NCBI GenBank assembly: GCA_035771175.1
Contig: CM069602.1
Location: forward strand, 11,741,116-11,805,115
Origin: Paratinospora sagittata
Taxonomy: Eukaryota; Streptophyta; Magnoliopsida; Ranunculales; Menispermaceae
Length of the DNA: 64,000 nucleotides
Reading direction: 5' to 3'
In this document: positions 12,174-25,043 of the stretch, in pieces
Numbering within the stretch: the first letter of the stretch is position 1
How the letters are laid out: each line of letters starts with the position of its first letter
The notes under the pieces: generated by a model
What the model was told of the DNA's origin: nothing
Seen by the model: the letters and a program-made list of their open reading frames with translations, nothing else
The model's database searches: none
Position numbers and translations under genes: made by a program

Positions 12174-12600
12174 TATACAAGATAAAATTGTCTCAAAAGT
12201 ACTATCCAATTATACTATAGCCTGATCTATAAACATCGGTCTTCATTCTATTTATTGGGTAATTCGCATCAACATCTTTCAATTAATTGAAATATATGAG
12301 TGAAGAATGGTTTGCAGCGGGCTTATTTTAAACTTAAGGATATAGCGTATTCGATCAAACTCTGCTCCATAGACCATAGTGTTTGAACATCATTGGTGGA
12401 GGCAGTTACCCTAGACTAGCCAATCGTATGACTAAATCTGCGGCTACATTGATGATGAGATTGATCACTGTTAATTGAAATAGATGACATTCTTACAAAT
12501 TCTCACTTACAAATTCTCAAAGCTTAGAAAATATCCTAAAATAAAAATAAAAACTACAACATGCAAATTGCATGTAGAAAAAGTAGCTATATATGTAACG
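12174..12600 (-). other. 3' flank / 3' UTR of RKD copy L1 (same in each left unit)
   Basis: About 427 bp after the stop codon, non-coding and AT-rich. It holds a near-perfect palindrome 'acatgcaaattgcatgt' about 30-45 bp past the stop (near 12,559-12,575). No canonical AATAAA is visible in the sense strand close to the stop. Equivalent stretches are at 15,822-16,247; 19,504-19,930; 23,187-23,613; 26,870-27,296; 30,553-30,979; and 34,236-34,663 (this last with one extra A). Confidence 0.7.
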
Positions 12601-13929
12601 CTAATGAAGATATAATCTTTTGTTGTAGTTAGCCTTGAAACAAGCCTGCCTTAGTTTCTTTGTTTTCTCCTCAAGATCCAACTCTGGCATCTCTTCCATC
12701 AACTTCCTTTGTTCCTCCAATAACCTCAAAGCGTCTCTTATCTTCATATCTCTACCAGCCCCTTCTCCTTCCCCCATTTCCTGCAGTACATAATTAATAT
12801 TCAAGTAATTATATTAATCAGAACTTCCCCAAGTTAAGATATAAGAATACTTATAAAGATCAATATATAATGACGATTAATACCTGAACATTGTTGATAA
12901 GGGTCTGCAAGCTCATCAACTTTCTGTGAGGCCATCTAGGGATGCCCAATTCCCTGCACCTCTTCTTCAGCAACGTTAAGCCCACCTTAAGTTCTTTTGC
13001 AGCTTGTGCTATGGGCATGTAGAAGTAGCGTGAGATGGTAGCGCGTGATAGAGGCTCACTTGAGGATGAAGTAGTACTACCACTGATGCTCCTGCACCCT
13101 TCTCTTTGCTTCATCTTCACCCTCTTCAGTTTCGTCATGGATTCCACATGACCAGTACTACTAATACTGCTTCTGCTGCTGCTAATCATCCCCTCTCCAT
13201 TTTCATGCATCACAATTTGTTGTTTCTCTGCTTCTAATCCAATCCTCATTTCATTCAAACCTCCAAATTCCTTCTCCCATCCACTACTGCTCATCATACT
13301 CCCTATACAAATTACAGTAGCAAATTAATCAACACAAAGAGGATGAAATTGCCAATCCGTTAGTAATAAAGTAGAATGTAAAGTGGATTGAGCATTGATA
13401 CTCACCTTGAAGTTCATTAAGTTGGCTTGGAAAGTCGTCTTCATCCATTGAAGAATTCATGAAGGGTAGTTCTACTGCCTCGCGTAACCCATCTTCCAGA
13501 AGAGGCTCCCACATATATGGGCTGCTACCAAAACTTGAACAGTCACTTCAATAACTTACGAATAGAGAATTAGAGAGCTGGATATTATATATAGAAACAA
13601 TTTCAAATTTTATGTTTAAGAACCAAACGAACTTAAAGAAAACTTATTTGTGGTTCATAAGACTTAAATTTCGAAGCAAAGTTTTATTTCTCCTATCAAG
13701 TAATCAAGTAATCAAGTAACAATATAAAACCAGACCCCTAAAATCACTGTTCTTAAGCTGTATGTAATATGGGACAACATTAATTTCATTCACGTCCTCT
13801 TTCATTTATCTAATATTACCTGAAATCAACTGGGTGGAGTTGGTTTGATAAGAGAAATGGGTCTTCTCCAATATCCACCATTTCATACACACAGCGGCAG
13901 GCGTTTTGAAGGGACTGATTCCTCTCCAT
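12601..13929 (-). CDS. RKD: RKD-type RWP-RK transcription factor, left copy L1
   Basis: Four exons: 13,929-13,820; 13,521-13,406; 13,302-12,884; 12,780-12,601, all with GT-AG introns (phases 2, 1, 0), giving 274 aa. The start is the [11 protein letters not shown] methionine with G at -3 and +4. Its 110-nt exon joins exon 2 in frame as 'DF-SPYMWEP'. The N-terminal half is acidic and Ser-rich (residues about 40-150). The RWP-RK domain is at about 165-215 with '[19 protein letters not shown]', '[17 protein letters not shown]' and a leucine-containing helix after it. The C-terminal 59 residues are charged and probably helical. There is no PB1 domain, so RKD and not NLP. RKDs are nuclear DNA-binding factors of egg-cell and early-embryo identity (family knowledge). 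TATAAAT lies at 14,002-13,996, 67 bp before the ATG. The codon for one Gly (GGG against GGT) differs silently from the other left copies. Which RKD paralogue this is cannot be told without alignment. Confidence 0.9.
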
Positions 13930-13969
13930 GTCTCTGTCAGCTGAGAAGTGACTTATTCATCATCATCAT
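13884..13969 (-). other. Leader with short upstream ORF (ATG x4) ahead of L1 start
   Basis: In sense, 'cagATGATGATGATGAAT' starts a 10-codon uORF (M-M-M-M-N-K-S-L-L-S, then TGA) at 13,969-13,937, ending 7 bp before the main ATG at 13,929. It is preserved in all left and right copies, with K in the left and Q in the right. Whether it lies in the mRNA depends on the start site, which by TATA spacing falls right at its first codon. Confidence 0.5.
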
Positions 13970-13995
13970 CTGCTGAAACTGAGCAAGTGAGTGTC

Positions 13996-14002
13996 ATTTA
14001 TA
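13996..14002 (-). promoter_or_regulatory. TATA box of RKD copy L1
   Basis: TATAAAT within 'cttgtctataaatgacac'. Minisatellite M1 begins about 35 bp upstream and the start codon lies 67 bp downstream, so the leader would be only about 35-40 nt. The same box occurs upstream of each left copy: 17,641-17,635; 21,324-21,318; 25,007-25,001; 28,690-28,684; 32,373-32,367; and 36,057-36,051. Confidence 0.75.
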
Positions 14003-14038
14003 GACAAGAGGAGACAGGAGCGTGGTGATGAACACGAC

Positions 14039-15597
14039 CGTAATCTCCTGTTCATGAGCATTGTAATCTACTGTTCATCAGCACGCCGTAATCTCCTGTT
14101 CATCCGCACGCCCCTTATACCTGCTGCCGTAATCACCTGTCCATGAGCACGCCGTATTCTACTGTTCATCAGCACGCCCCTTATACCTGCCGCCGTAATC
14201 TCCTGTTCATGAGAACGCCGTATCCTCCTGTTCATCAGCACGCGCCGTATTCTACTGTTCATCAGCACGCCCCTTATACCTGCAGCCGTAATCTCCTGTT
14301 CATGAGCACGCCGTATCCTCCTGTTCATCAGCACGCCGTAATATCCTGTTCATCAGCACGCCCCTTATACCTACCGCCGTAATCTCCTGTTCATCAGCAC
14401 GCCGTATTCTCCTCTTCATCAACACGCCCCTTATACCTGCCGCCGTAATCTCCTGTTCATGAGCACGCCGTATCCTCCTGTTCATCAGCACGCGCCGTAT
14501 TCTAGTGTTCATCAGCACGCCCCTTATACCTGCAGCTGTAATCTCCTGTTCATGAGCACACCGTATCCTCCTGTTCATCAGCACGCCGTAATCTCCTGTT
14601 CATCAGCACGCCCCTTATACCTACCGCCGTAATCTCCTGTTCATCAGCACGCCGTATTCTCCTCTTCATCAACACGCCCCTTATACCTGCCGCCGTAATC
14701 TCCTGTTCATGAGCACGCCGTATCCTCCTGTTCATCAGCACGCGCCGTATTCTACTGTTCATCAGCACGCCCCTTATACCTGCAGCCGTAATCTCCTGTT
14801 CATGAGCACGCCGTATCCTCCTGTTCATCAGCACGCCGTAATCTCCTGTTCATCAGCACGCCCCTTATACCTACCGCCGTAATCTCCTGTTCATCAGCAC
14901 GCCGTATTCTCCTGTTCATCAGCACGCCGTAACCTCCTGTTCATGAGCACGCCGTATCCTCCTGTTCATCAGCACGCGCCGTATCCTACTGTTCATCAGC
15001 ACGCGCCGTATCCTCCTGTTCATCAGCACGCCCCTTATACCTGCAGCCGTAATCTCCTGTTCATGAGCACGCCGTATCCTCCTGTTCATCAGCACGCCGT
15101 AATCTCCTGTTCATCAGCACGCCCCTTATACCTACCGCCGTAATCTCCTGTTCATCAGCACGCCGTATTCTCCTCTTCATCAACACGCCCCTTATACCTG
15201 CCGCCGTAATCTCCTGTTCATGAGCACGCCGTATCCTCCTGTTCATCAGCACGCGCCGTATTCTACTGTTCATCAGCACGCCGTAATCTCCTGTTCATCA
15301 GCACGCCCCTTATACCTGCCGCCGTAATCTCCTGTTCATGAGCACGCCGTATCCTCCTGTTCATCAGCACGCCGTAATCTCCTGTTCATCAGCACGCCCC
15401 TTATACCTACCGCCGTAATCTCCTGTTCATCAGCACGCCGTATTCTCCTCTTCATCAACACGCGCCGTATTCTACTGTTCATCAGCACGCCCCTTATACC
15501 TGCCGCCGTAATCTCCTGTTCATGAGCACGCCGTATCCTCCTGTTCATCAGCACGCGCCGTATTCTACTGTTCATCAGCACGCCGTAATCTCCTGTT
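14039..15597 (-). repeat. Minisatellite array M1 at the promoter of L1
   Basis: About 1.56 kb. It contains an internal higher-order period of about 250 bp (compare 14,300 onward with 14,550 onward) made of several 25-bp and 41-bp units. It ends at 'tctcctgttt' where the 137-bp repeat of the next unit begins. Confidence 0.92.
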
Positions 15598-15821
15598 TAA
15601 TTTTAGAATTAGTGGTGTTCACATAGAAATGGGCCCCACTCATGAGAGCAGTAATTGAGGTCATGAAAATGAATTTTGTGATTTCACCAATTTGAACAGC
15701 TTAGGAACAATGTTTTTAAGAGTCCGTTGTTATAATATTTTAGAATTAGTAGTGTTCACGTAGAAATGGGCCCCACTCATGAGAGCAGTAATTGAGGTCA
15801 TGAAAATGAATTTTGTGATTT
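15598..15821 (-). repeat. 137-bp repeat cluster downstream of L2
   Basis: Only two copies. The internally deleted middle copy present in other left units is absent, which accounts for much of the shorter 3647-bp spacing between L1 and L2. Confidence 0.9.
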
Positions 15822-16247
15822 ATACAAGATAAAATTGTCTCAAAAGTACTATCCAATTATACTATAGCCTGATCTATAAACATCGGTCTTCATTCTATTT
15901 ATTGGGTAATTCGCATCAACATCTTTCAATTAATTGAAATATATGAGTGAAGAATGGTTTGCAGCGGGCTTATTTTAAACTTAAGGATATAGCGTATTCG
16001 ATCAAACTCTGCTCCATAGACCATAGTGTTTGAACATCATTGGTGGAGGCAGTTACCCTAGACTAGCCAATCGTATGACTAAATCTGCGGCTACATTGAT
16101 GATGAGATTGATCACTGTTAATTGAAATAGATGACATTCTTACAAATTCTCACTTACAAATTCTCAAAGCTTAGAAAATATCCTAAAATAAAAATAAAAA
16201 CTACAACATGCAAATTGCATGTAGAAAAAGTAGCTATATATGTAACG

Positions 16248-17568
16248 CTAATGAAGATATAATCTTTTGTTGTAGTTAGCCTTGAAACAAGCCTGCCTTA
16301 GTTTCTTTGTTTTCTCCTCAAGATCCAACTCTGGCATCTCTTCCATCAACTTCCTTTGTTCCTCCAATAACCTCAAAGCGTCTCTTATCTTCATATCTCT
16401 ACCAGCCCCTTCTCCTTCCCCCATTTCCTGCAGTACATAATTAATATTCAAGTAATTATATTAATCAGAACTTCCCCAAGTTAAGATATAAGAATACTTA
16501 TAAAGATCAATATATAATGACGATTAATACCTGAACATTGTTGATAAGGGTCTGCAAGCTCATCAACTTTCTGTGAGGCCATCTAGGGATGCCCAATTCC
16601 CTGCACCTCTTCTTCAGCAACGTTAAGCCCACCTTAAGTTCTTTTGCAGCTTGTGCTATGGGCATGTAGAAGTAGCGTGAGATGGTAGCGCGTGATAGAG
16701 GCTCACTTGAGGATGAAGTAGTACTACCACTGATGCTCCTGCACCCTTCTCTTTGCTTCATCTTCACCCTCTTCAGTTTCGTCATGGATTCCACATGACC
16801 AGTACTACTAATACTGCTTCTGCTGCTGCTAATCATCCCCTCTCCATTTTCATGCATCACAATTTGTTGTTTCTCTGCTTCTAATCCAATCCTCATTTCA
16901 TTCAAACCTCCAAATTCCTTCTCCCATCCACTACTGCTCATCATACTCCCTATACAAATTACAGTAGCAAATTAATCAACACAAAGAGGATGAAATTGCC
17001 AATCCGTTAGTAATAAAGTAGAATGTAAAGTGGATTGAGCATTGATACTCACCTTGAAGTTCATTAAGTTGGCTTGGAAAGTCGTCTTCATCCATTGAAG
17101 AATTCATGAAGGGTAGTTCTACTGCCTCGCGTAAACCATCTTCCAGAAGAGGCTCCCACATATATGGGCTGCTACCAAAACTTGAACAGTCACTTCAATA
17201 ACTTACGAATAGAGAATTAGAGAGCTGGATATTATATATAGAAACAATTTCAAATTTTATGTTTAAGAACCAAACGAACTTAAAGAAAACTTATTTGTGG
17301 TTCATAAGACTTAAATTTCGAAGCAAAGTTTTATTTCTCCTATCAAGTAATCAAGTAATAATATAAAACCAGACCCCTAAAATCACTGTTCTTAAGCTGT
17401 ATGTAATATGGGACAACATTAATTTCATTCACGTCCTCTTTCATTTATCTAATATTACCTGAAATCAACTGGGTGGAGTTGGTTTGATAAGAGAAATGGG
17501 TCTTCTCCAATATCCACCATTTCATACACACAGCGGCAGGCGTTTTGAAGGGACTGATTCCTCTCCAT
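16248..17568 (-). CDS. RKD: RKD-type RWP-RK transcription factor, left copy L2
   Basis: Exons 17,568-17,459; 17,168-17,053; 16,949-16,531; 16,427-16,248. The protein is identical to L1 (274 aa). Intron 1 is 8 bp shorter than in L1 because one 'caagtaat' repeat is lost (near 17,345); all later left copies share this shorter form, which marks L1 as the outlier. Confidence 0.9.
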
Positions 17569-17677
17569 GTCTCTGTCAGCTGAGAAGTGACTTATTCATC
17601 ATCATCATCTGCTGAAACTGAGCAAGTGAGTGTCATTTATAGACAAGAGGAGACAGGAGCGTGGTGATGAACACGAC

Positions 17678-19183
17678 CGTAATCTCCTGTTCATGAGCAT
17701 TGTAATCTACTGTTCATCAGCACGCCGTAATCTCCTGTTCATCCGCACGCCCCTTATACCTGCTGCCGTAATCACCTGTCCATGAGCACGCCGTATTCTA
17801 CTGTTCATCAGCACGCCCCTTATACCTGCCGCCGTAATCTCCTGTTCATGAGAACGCCGTATCCTCCTGTTCATCAGCACGCGCCGTATTCTACTGTTCA
17901 TCAGCACGCCCCTTATACCTGCAGCCGTAATCTCCTGTTCATGAGCACGCCGTATCCTCCTGTTCATCAGCACGCCGTAATCTCCTGTTCATCAGCACGC
18001 CCCTTATACCTACCGCCGTAATCTCCTGTTCATCAGCACGCCGTATTCTCCTCTTCATCAACACGCGCCGTATTCTACTGTTCATCAGCACGCCCCTTAT
18101 ACCTGCCGCCGTAATCTCCTGTTCATGAGAACGCCGTATCCTCCTGTTCATCAGCACGCGCCGTATTCTACTGTTCATCAGCACGCCCCTTATACCTGCA
18201 GCCGTCATCTCCTGTTCATGAGCACGCCGTATCCTCCTGTTCATCAGCACGCCGTAATCTCCTGTTCATCAGCACGCCCCTTATACCTACCGCCGTAATC
18301 TCCTGTTCATCAGCACGCCGTATTCTCCTCTTCATCAACACGCCCCTTATACCTGCCGCCGTAATCTCCTGTTCATGAGCACGCCGTATCCTCCTGTTCA
18401 TCAGCACGCGCCGTATTCTACTGTTCATCAGCACGCCCCTTATACCTGCAGCCGTAATCTCCTGTTCATGAGCACGCCGTATCCTCCTGTTCATCAGCAC
18501 GCCGTAATCTCCTGTTCATCAGCACGCCCCTTATACCTACCGCCGTAATCTCCTGTTCATCAGCACGCCGTATTCTCCTCTTCATCAACACGCCCCTTAT
18601 ACCTGCCGCCGTAATCTCCTGTTCATGAGCACGCCGTATCCTCCTGTTCATCAGCACGCGCCGTATTCTACTGTTCATCAGCACGCCCCTTATACCTGCA
18701 GCCGTAATCTCCTGTTCATGAGCACGCCGTATCCTCCTGTTCATCACCACGCCGTAATCTCCTGTTCATCAGCACGCCCCTTATACCTACCGCCGTAATC
18801 TCCTGTTCATCAGCACGCCGTATTCTCCTGTTCATCAGCACGCCGTAATCTCCTGTTCATCAGCACGCCGTATCCTCCTGTTCATCAGCACGCGCCGTAT
18901 TCTACTGTTCATCAGCACGCCGTAATCTCCTGTTCATCAGCACGCCCCTTATACCTGCCGCCGTAATCTCCTGTTCATGAGCACGCCGTATCCTCCTGTT
19001 CATCAGCACGCCCCTTATACCTACCGCCGTAATCTCCTGTTCATCAGCACGACGTATTCTCCTCTTCATCAACACGCCCCTTATACCTGCCGCCGTAATC
19101 TCCTGTTCATGAGCACGCCGTATCCTCCTGTTCATCAGCACGCGCCGTATTCTACTGTTCATCAGCACGCCGTAATCTCCTGT
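17678..19183 (-). repeat. Minisatellite array M2 at the promoter of L2
   Basis: About 1.5 kb, with internal higher-order blocks of 277 and 250 bp. One unit carries the variant 'atcaccacgcc' (near 18,745), shared by M3 to M6. Confidence 0.92.
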
Positions 19184-19503
19184 TTAATTTTAGAATTAGT
19201 GGTGTTCACATAGAAATGGGCCCCACTCATGAGAGCAGTAATTGAGGTCATGAAAATGAATTTTGTGATTTCACCAATTTGAACAGCTTAGGAACAATGT
19301 TTTTAAGAGTCCGTTGTTATAATATTTTAGAATTAGTGGTGTTCACGTAGAAATGGTCCCCACTCATGACCAATTTGAACAGCTTAGGAACAATGTTTTT
19401 AAGAGTCCGTTGTTATAATATTTTAGAATTAGTAGTGTTCACGTAGAAATGGGCCCCACTCATGAGAGCAGTAATTGAGGTCATGAAAATGAATTTTGTG
19501 ATT
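19184..19503 (-). repeat. 137-bp repeat cluster downstream of L3
   Basis: Three copies (full, internally deleted, partial), the same arrangement as at 11,855-12,173. Confidence 0.9.
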
Positions 19504-19930
19504 TATACAAGATAAAATTGTCTCAAAAGTACTATCCAATTATACTATAGCCTGATCTATAAACATCGGTCTTCATTCTATTTATTGGGTAATTCGCATC
19601 AACATCTTTCAATTAATTGAAATATATGAGTGAAGAATGGTTTGCAGCGGGCTTATTTTAAACTTAAGGATATAGCGTATTCGATCAAACTCTGCTCCAT
19701 AGACCATAGTGTTTGAACATCATTGGTGGAGGCAGTTACCCTAGACTAGCCAATCGTATGACTAAATCTGCGGCTACATTGATGATGAGATTGATCACTG
19801 TTAATTGAAATAGATGACATTCTTACAAATTCTCACTTACAAATTCTCAAAGCTTAGAAAATATCCTAAAATAAAAATAAAAACTACAACATGCAAATTG
19901 CATGTAGAAAAAGTAGCTATATATGTAACG

Positions 19931-21251
19931 CTAATGAAGATATAATCTTTTGTTGTAGTTAGCCTTGAAACAAGCCTGCCTTAGTTTCTTTGTTTTCTCC
20001 TCAAGATCCAACTCTGGCATCTCTTCCATCAACTTCCTTTGTTCCTCCAATAACCTCAAAGCGTCTCTTATCTTCATATCTCTACCAGCCCCTTCTCCTT
20101 CCCCCATTTCCTGCAGTACATAATTAATATTCAAGTAATTATATTAATCAGAACTTCCCCAAGTTAAGATATAAGAATACTTATAAAGATCAATATATAA
20201 TGACGATTAATACCTGAACATTGTTGATAAGGGTCTGCAAGCTCATCAACTTTCTGTGAGGCCATCTAGGGATGCCCAATTCCCTGCACCTCTTCTTCAG
20301 CAACGTTAAGCCCACCTTAAGTTCTTTTGCAGCTTGTGCTATGGGCATGTAGAAGTAGCGTGAGATGGTAGCGCGTGATAGAGGCTCACTTGAGGATGAA
20401 GTAGTACTACCACTGATGCTCCTGCACCCTTCTCTTTGCTTCATCTTCACCCTCTTCAGTTTCGTCATGGATTCCACATGACCAGTACTACTAATACTGC
20501 TTCTGCTGCTGCTAATCATCCCCTCTCCATTTTCATGCATCACAATTTGTTGTTTCTCTGCTTCTAATCCAATCCTCATTTCATTCAAACCTCCAAATTC
20601 CTTCTCCCATCCACTACTGCTCATCATACTCCCTATACAAATTACAGTAGCAAATTAATCAACACAAAGAGGATGAAATTGCCAATCCGTTAGTAATAAA
20701 GTAGAATGTAAAGTGGATTGAGCATTGATACTCACCTTGAAGTTCATTAAGTTGGCTTGGAAAGTCGTCTTCATCCATTGAAGAATTCATGAAGGGTAGT
20801 TCTACTGCCTCGCGTAAACCATCTTCCAGAAGAGGCTCCCACATATATGGGCTGCTACCAAAACTTGAACAGTCACTTCAATAACTTACGAATAGAGAAT
20901 TAGAGAGCTGGATATTATATATAGAAACAATTTCAAATTTTATGTTTAAGAACCAAACGAACTTAAAGAAAACTTATTTGTGGTTCATAAGACTTAAATT
21001 TCGAAGCAAAGTTTTATTTCTCCTATCAAGTAATCAAGTAATAATATAAAACCAGACCCCTAAAATCACTGTTCTTAAGCTGTATGTAATATGGGACAAC
21101 ATTAATTTCATTCACGTCCTCTTTCATTTATCTAATATTACCTGAAATCAACTGGGTGGAGTTGGTTTGATAAGAGAAATGGGTCTTCTCCAATATCCAC
21201 CATTTCATACACACAGCGGCAGGCGTTTTGAAGGGACTGATTCCTCTCCAT
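19931..21251 (-). CDS. RKD: RKD-type RWP-RK transcription factor, left copy L3
   Basis: Exons 21,251-21,142; 20,851-20,736; 20,632-20,214; 20,110-19,931. The coding sequence reads the same as L2. The only unit-specific change I found is in its minisatellite (see M3). Confidence 0.9.
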
Positions 21252-21360
21252 GTCTCTGTCAGCTGAGAAGTGACTTATTCATCATCATCATCTGCTGAAA
21301 CTGAGCAAGTGAGTGTCATTTATAGACAAGAGGAGACAGGAGCGTGGTGATGAACACGAC

Positions 21361-22866
21361 CGTAATCTCCTGTTCATGAGCATTGTAATCTACTGTTCAT
21401 CAGCACGCCGTAATCTCCTGTTCATCCGCACGCCCCTTATACCTGCTGCCGTAATCACCTGTCCATGAGCACGCCGTATTCTACTGTTCATCAGCACGCC
21501 CCTTATACCTGCCACCGTAATCTCCTGTTCATGAGAACGCCGTATCCTCCTGTTCATCAGCACGCGCCGTATTCTACTGTTCATCAGCACGCCCCTTATA
21601 CCTGCAGCCGTAATCTCCTGTTCATGAGCACGCCGTATCCTCCTGTTCATCAGCACGCCGTAATCTCCTGTTCATCAGCACGCCCCTTATACCTACCGCC
21701 GTAATCTCCTGTTCATCAGCACGCCGTATTCTCCTCTTCATCAACACGCGCCGTATTCTACTGTTCATCAGCACGCCCCTTATACCTGCCGCCGTAATCT
21801 CCTGTTCATGAGAACGCCGTATCCTCCTGTTCATCAGCACGCGCCGTATTCTACTGTTCATCAGCACGCCCCTTATACCTGCAGCCGTCATCTCCTGTTC
21901 ATGAGCACGCCGTATCCTCCTGTTCATCAGCACGCCGTAATCTCCTGTTCATCAGCACGCCCCTTATACCTACCGCCGTAATCTCCTGTTCATCAGCACG
22001 CCGTATTCTCCTCTTCATCAACACGCCCCTTATACCTGCCGCCGTAATCTCCTGTTCATGAGCACGCCGTATCCTCCTGTTCATCAGCACGCGCCGTATT
22101 CTACTGTTCATCAGCACGCCCCTTATACCTGCAGCCGTAATCTCCTGTTCATGAGCACGCCGTATCCTCCTGTTCATCAGCACGCCGTAATCTCCTGTTC
22201 ATCAGCACGCCCCTTATACCTACCGCCGTAATCTCCTGTTCATCAGCACGCCGTATTCTCCTCTTCATCAACACGCCCCTTATACCTGCCGCCGTAATCT
22301 CCTGTTCATGAGCACGCCGTATCCTCCTGTTCATCAGCACGCGCCGTATTCTACTGTTCATCAGCACGCCCCTTATACCTGCAGCCGTAATCTCCTGTTC
22401 ATGAGCACGCCGTATCCTCCTGTTCATCACCACGCCGTAATCTCCTGTTCATCAGCACGCCCCTTATACCTACCGCCGTAATCTCCTGTTCATCAGCACG
22501 CCGTATTCTCCTGTTCATCAGCACGCCGTAATCTCCTGTTCATCAGCACGCCGTATCCTCCTGTTCATCAGCACGCGCCGTATTCTACTGTTCATCAGCA
22601 CGCCGTAATCTCCTGTTCATCAGCACGCCCCTTATACCTGCCGCCGTAATCTCCTGTTCATGAGCACGCCGTATCCTCCTGTTCATCAGCACGCCCCTTA
22701 TACCTACCGCCGTAATCTCCTGTTCATCAGCACGACGTATTCTCCTCTTCATCAACACGCCCCTTATACCTGCCGCCGTAATCTCCTGTTCATGAGCACG
22801 CCGTATCCTCCTGTTCATCAGCACGCGCCGTATTCTACTGTTCATCAGCACGCCGTAATCTCCTGT
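21361..22866 (-). repeat. Minisatellite array M3 at the promoter of L3
   Basis: Same length and unit order as M2, with one substitution ('cctgccaccgtaat' near 21,508 against 'cctgccgccgtaat' elsewhere). This private change shows the unit is a real separate copy or read-supported variant. Confidence 0.92.
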
Positions 22867-23186
22867 TTAATTTTAGAATTAGTGGTGTTCACATAGAAAT
22901 GGGCCCCACTCATGAGAGCAGTAATTGAGGTCATGAAAATGAATTTTGTGATTTCACCAATTTGAACAGCTTAGGAACAATGTTTTTAAGAGTCCGTTGT
23001 TATAATATTTTAGAATTAGTGGTGTTCACGTAGAAATGGTCCCCACTCATGACCAATTTGAACAGCTTAGGAACAATGTTTTTAAGAGTCCGTTGTTATA
23101 ATATTTTAGAATTAGTAGTGTTCACGTAGAAATGGGCCCCACTCATGAGAGCAGTAATTGAGGTCATGAAAATGAATTTTGTGATT
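22867..23186 (-). repeat. 137-bp repeat cluster downstream of L4
   Basis: Same three-copy arrangement as at 19,184-19,503. Confidence 0.9.
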
Positions 23187-23613
23187 TATACAAGATAAAA
23201 TTGTCTCAAAAGTACTATCCAATTATACTATAGCCTGATCTATAAACATCGGTCTTCATTCTATTTATTGGGTAATTCGCATCAACATCTTTCAATTAAT
23301 TGAAATATATGAGTGAAGAATGGTTTGCAGCGGGCTTATTTTAAACTTAAGGATATAGCGTATTCGATCAAACTCTGCTCCATAGACCATAGTGTTTGAA
23401 CATCATTGGTGGAGGCAGTTACCCTAGACTAGCCAATCGTATGACTAAATCTGCGGCTACATTGATGATGAGATTGATCACTGTTAATTGAAATAGATGA
23501 CATTCTTACAAATTCTCACTTACAAATTCTCAAAGCTTAGAAAATATCCTAAAATAAAAATAAAAACTACAACATGCAAATTGCATGTAGAAAAAGTAGC
23601 TATATATGTAACG

Positions 23614-24934
23614 CTAATGAAGATATAATCTTTTGTTGTAGTTAGCCTTGAAACAAGCCTGCCTTAGTTTCTTTGTTTTCTCCTCAAGATCCAACTCTGG
23701 CATCTCTTCCATCAACTTCCTTTGTTCCTCCAATAACCTCAAAGCGTCTCTTATCTTCATATCTCTACCAGCCCCTTCTCCTTCCCCCATTTCCTGCAGT
23801 ACATAATTAATATTCAAGTAATTATATTAATCAGAACTTCCCCAAGTTAAGATATAAGAATACTTATAAAGATCAATATATAATGACGATTAATACCTGA
23901 ACATTGTTGATAAGGGTCTGCAAGCTCATCAACTTTCTGTGAGGCCATCTAGGGATGCCCAATTCCCTGCACCTCTTCTTCAGCAACGTTAAGCCCACCT
24001 TAAGTTCTTTTGCAGCTTGTGCTATGGGCATGTAGAAGTAGCGTGAGATGGTAGCGCGTGATAGAGGCTCACTTGAGGATGAAGTAGTACTACCACTGAT
24101 GCTCCTGCACCCTTCTCTTTGCTTCATCTTCACCCTCTTCAGTTTCGTCATGGATTCCACATGACCAGTACTACTAATACTGCTTCTGCTGCTGCTAATC
24201 ATCCCCTCTCCATTTTCATGCATCACAATTTGTTGTTTCTCTGCTTCTAATCCAATCCTCATTTCATTCAAACCTCCAAATTCCTTCTCCCATCCACTAC
24301 TGCTCATCATACTCCCTATACAAATTACAGTAGCAAATTAATCAACACAAAGAGGATGAAATTGCCAATCCGTTAGTAATAAAGTAGAATGTAAAGTGGA
24401 TTGAGCATTGATACTCACCTTGAAGTTCATTAAGTTGGCTTGGAAAGTCGTCTTCATCCATTGAAGAATTCATGAAGGGTAGTTCTACTGCCTCGCGTAA
24501 ACCATCTTCCAGAAGAGGCTCCCACATATATGGGCTGCTACCAAAACTTGAACAGTCACTTCAATAACTTACGAATAGAGAATTAGAGAGCTGGATATTA
24601 TATATAGAAACAATTTCAAATTTTATGTTTAAGAACCAAACGAACTTAAAGAAAACTTATTTGTGGTTCATAAGACTTAAATTTCGAAGCAAAGTTTTAT
24701 TTCTCCTATCAAGTAATCAAGTAATAATATAAAACCAGACCCCTAAAATCACTGTTCTTAAGCTGTATGTAATATGGGACAACATTAATTTCATTCACGT
24801 CCTCTTTCATTTATCTAATATTACCTGAAATCAACTGGGTGGAGTTGGTTTGATAAGAGAAATGGGTCTTCTCCAATATCCACCATTTCATACACACAGC
24901 GGCAGGCGTTTTGAAGGGACTGATTCCTCTCCAT
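23614..24934 (-). CDS. RKD: RKD-type RWP-RK transcription factor, left copy L4
   Basis: Exons 24,934-24,825; 24,534-24,419; 24,315-23,897; 23,793-23,614. It is exactly 3683 bp from L3 and L5, with no coding difference found by eye. Confidence 0.9.
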
Positions 24935-25043
24935 GTCTCTGTCAGCTGAGAAGTGACTTATTCATCATCATCATCTGCTGAAACTGAGCAAGTGAGTGTC
25001 ATTTATAGACAAGAGGAGACAGGAGCGTGGTGATGAACACGAC

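Noticed and set aside
12601..13514. Three separate small genes instead of one spliced gene
   Set aside because: GT-AG junctions of compatible phase link all frames, and both arrays conserve the same joints.
14039..15597. CRISPR-like array
   Set aside because: Units are adjacent variants of one core with no unique spacers, and the genome is a plant.
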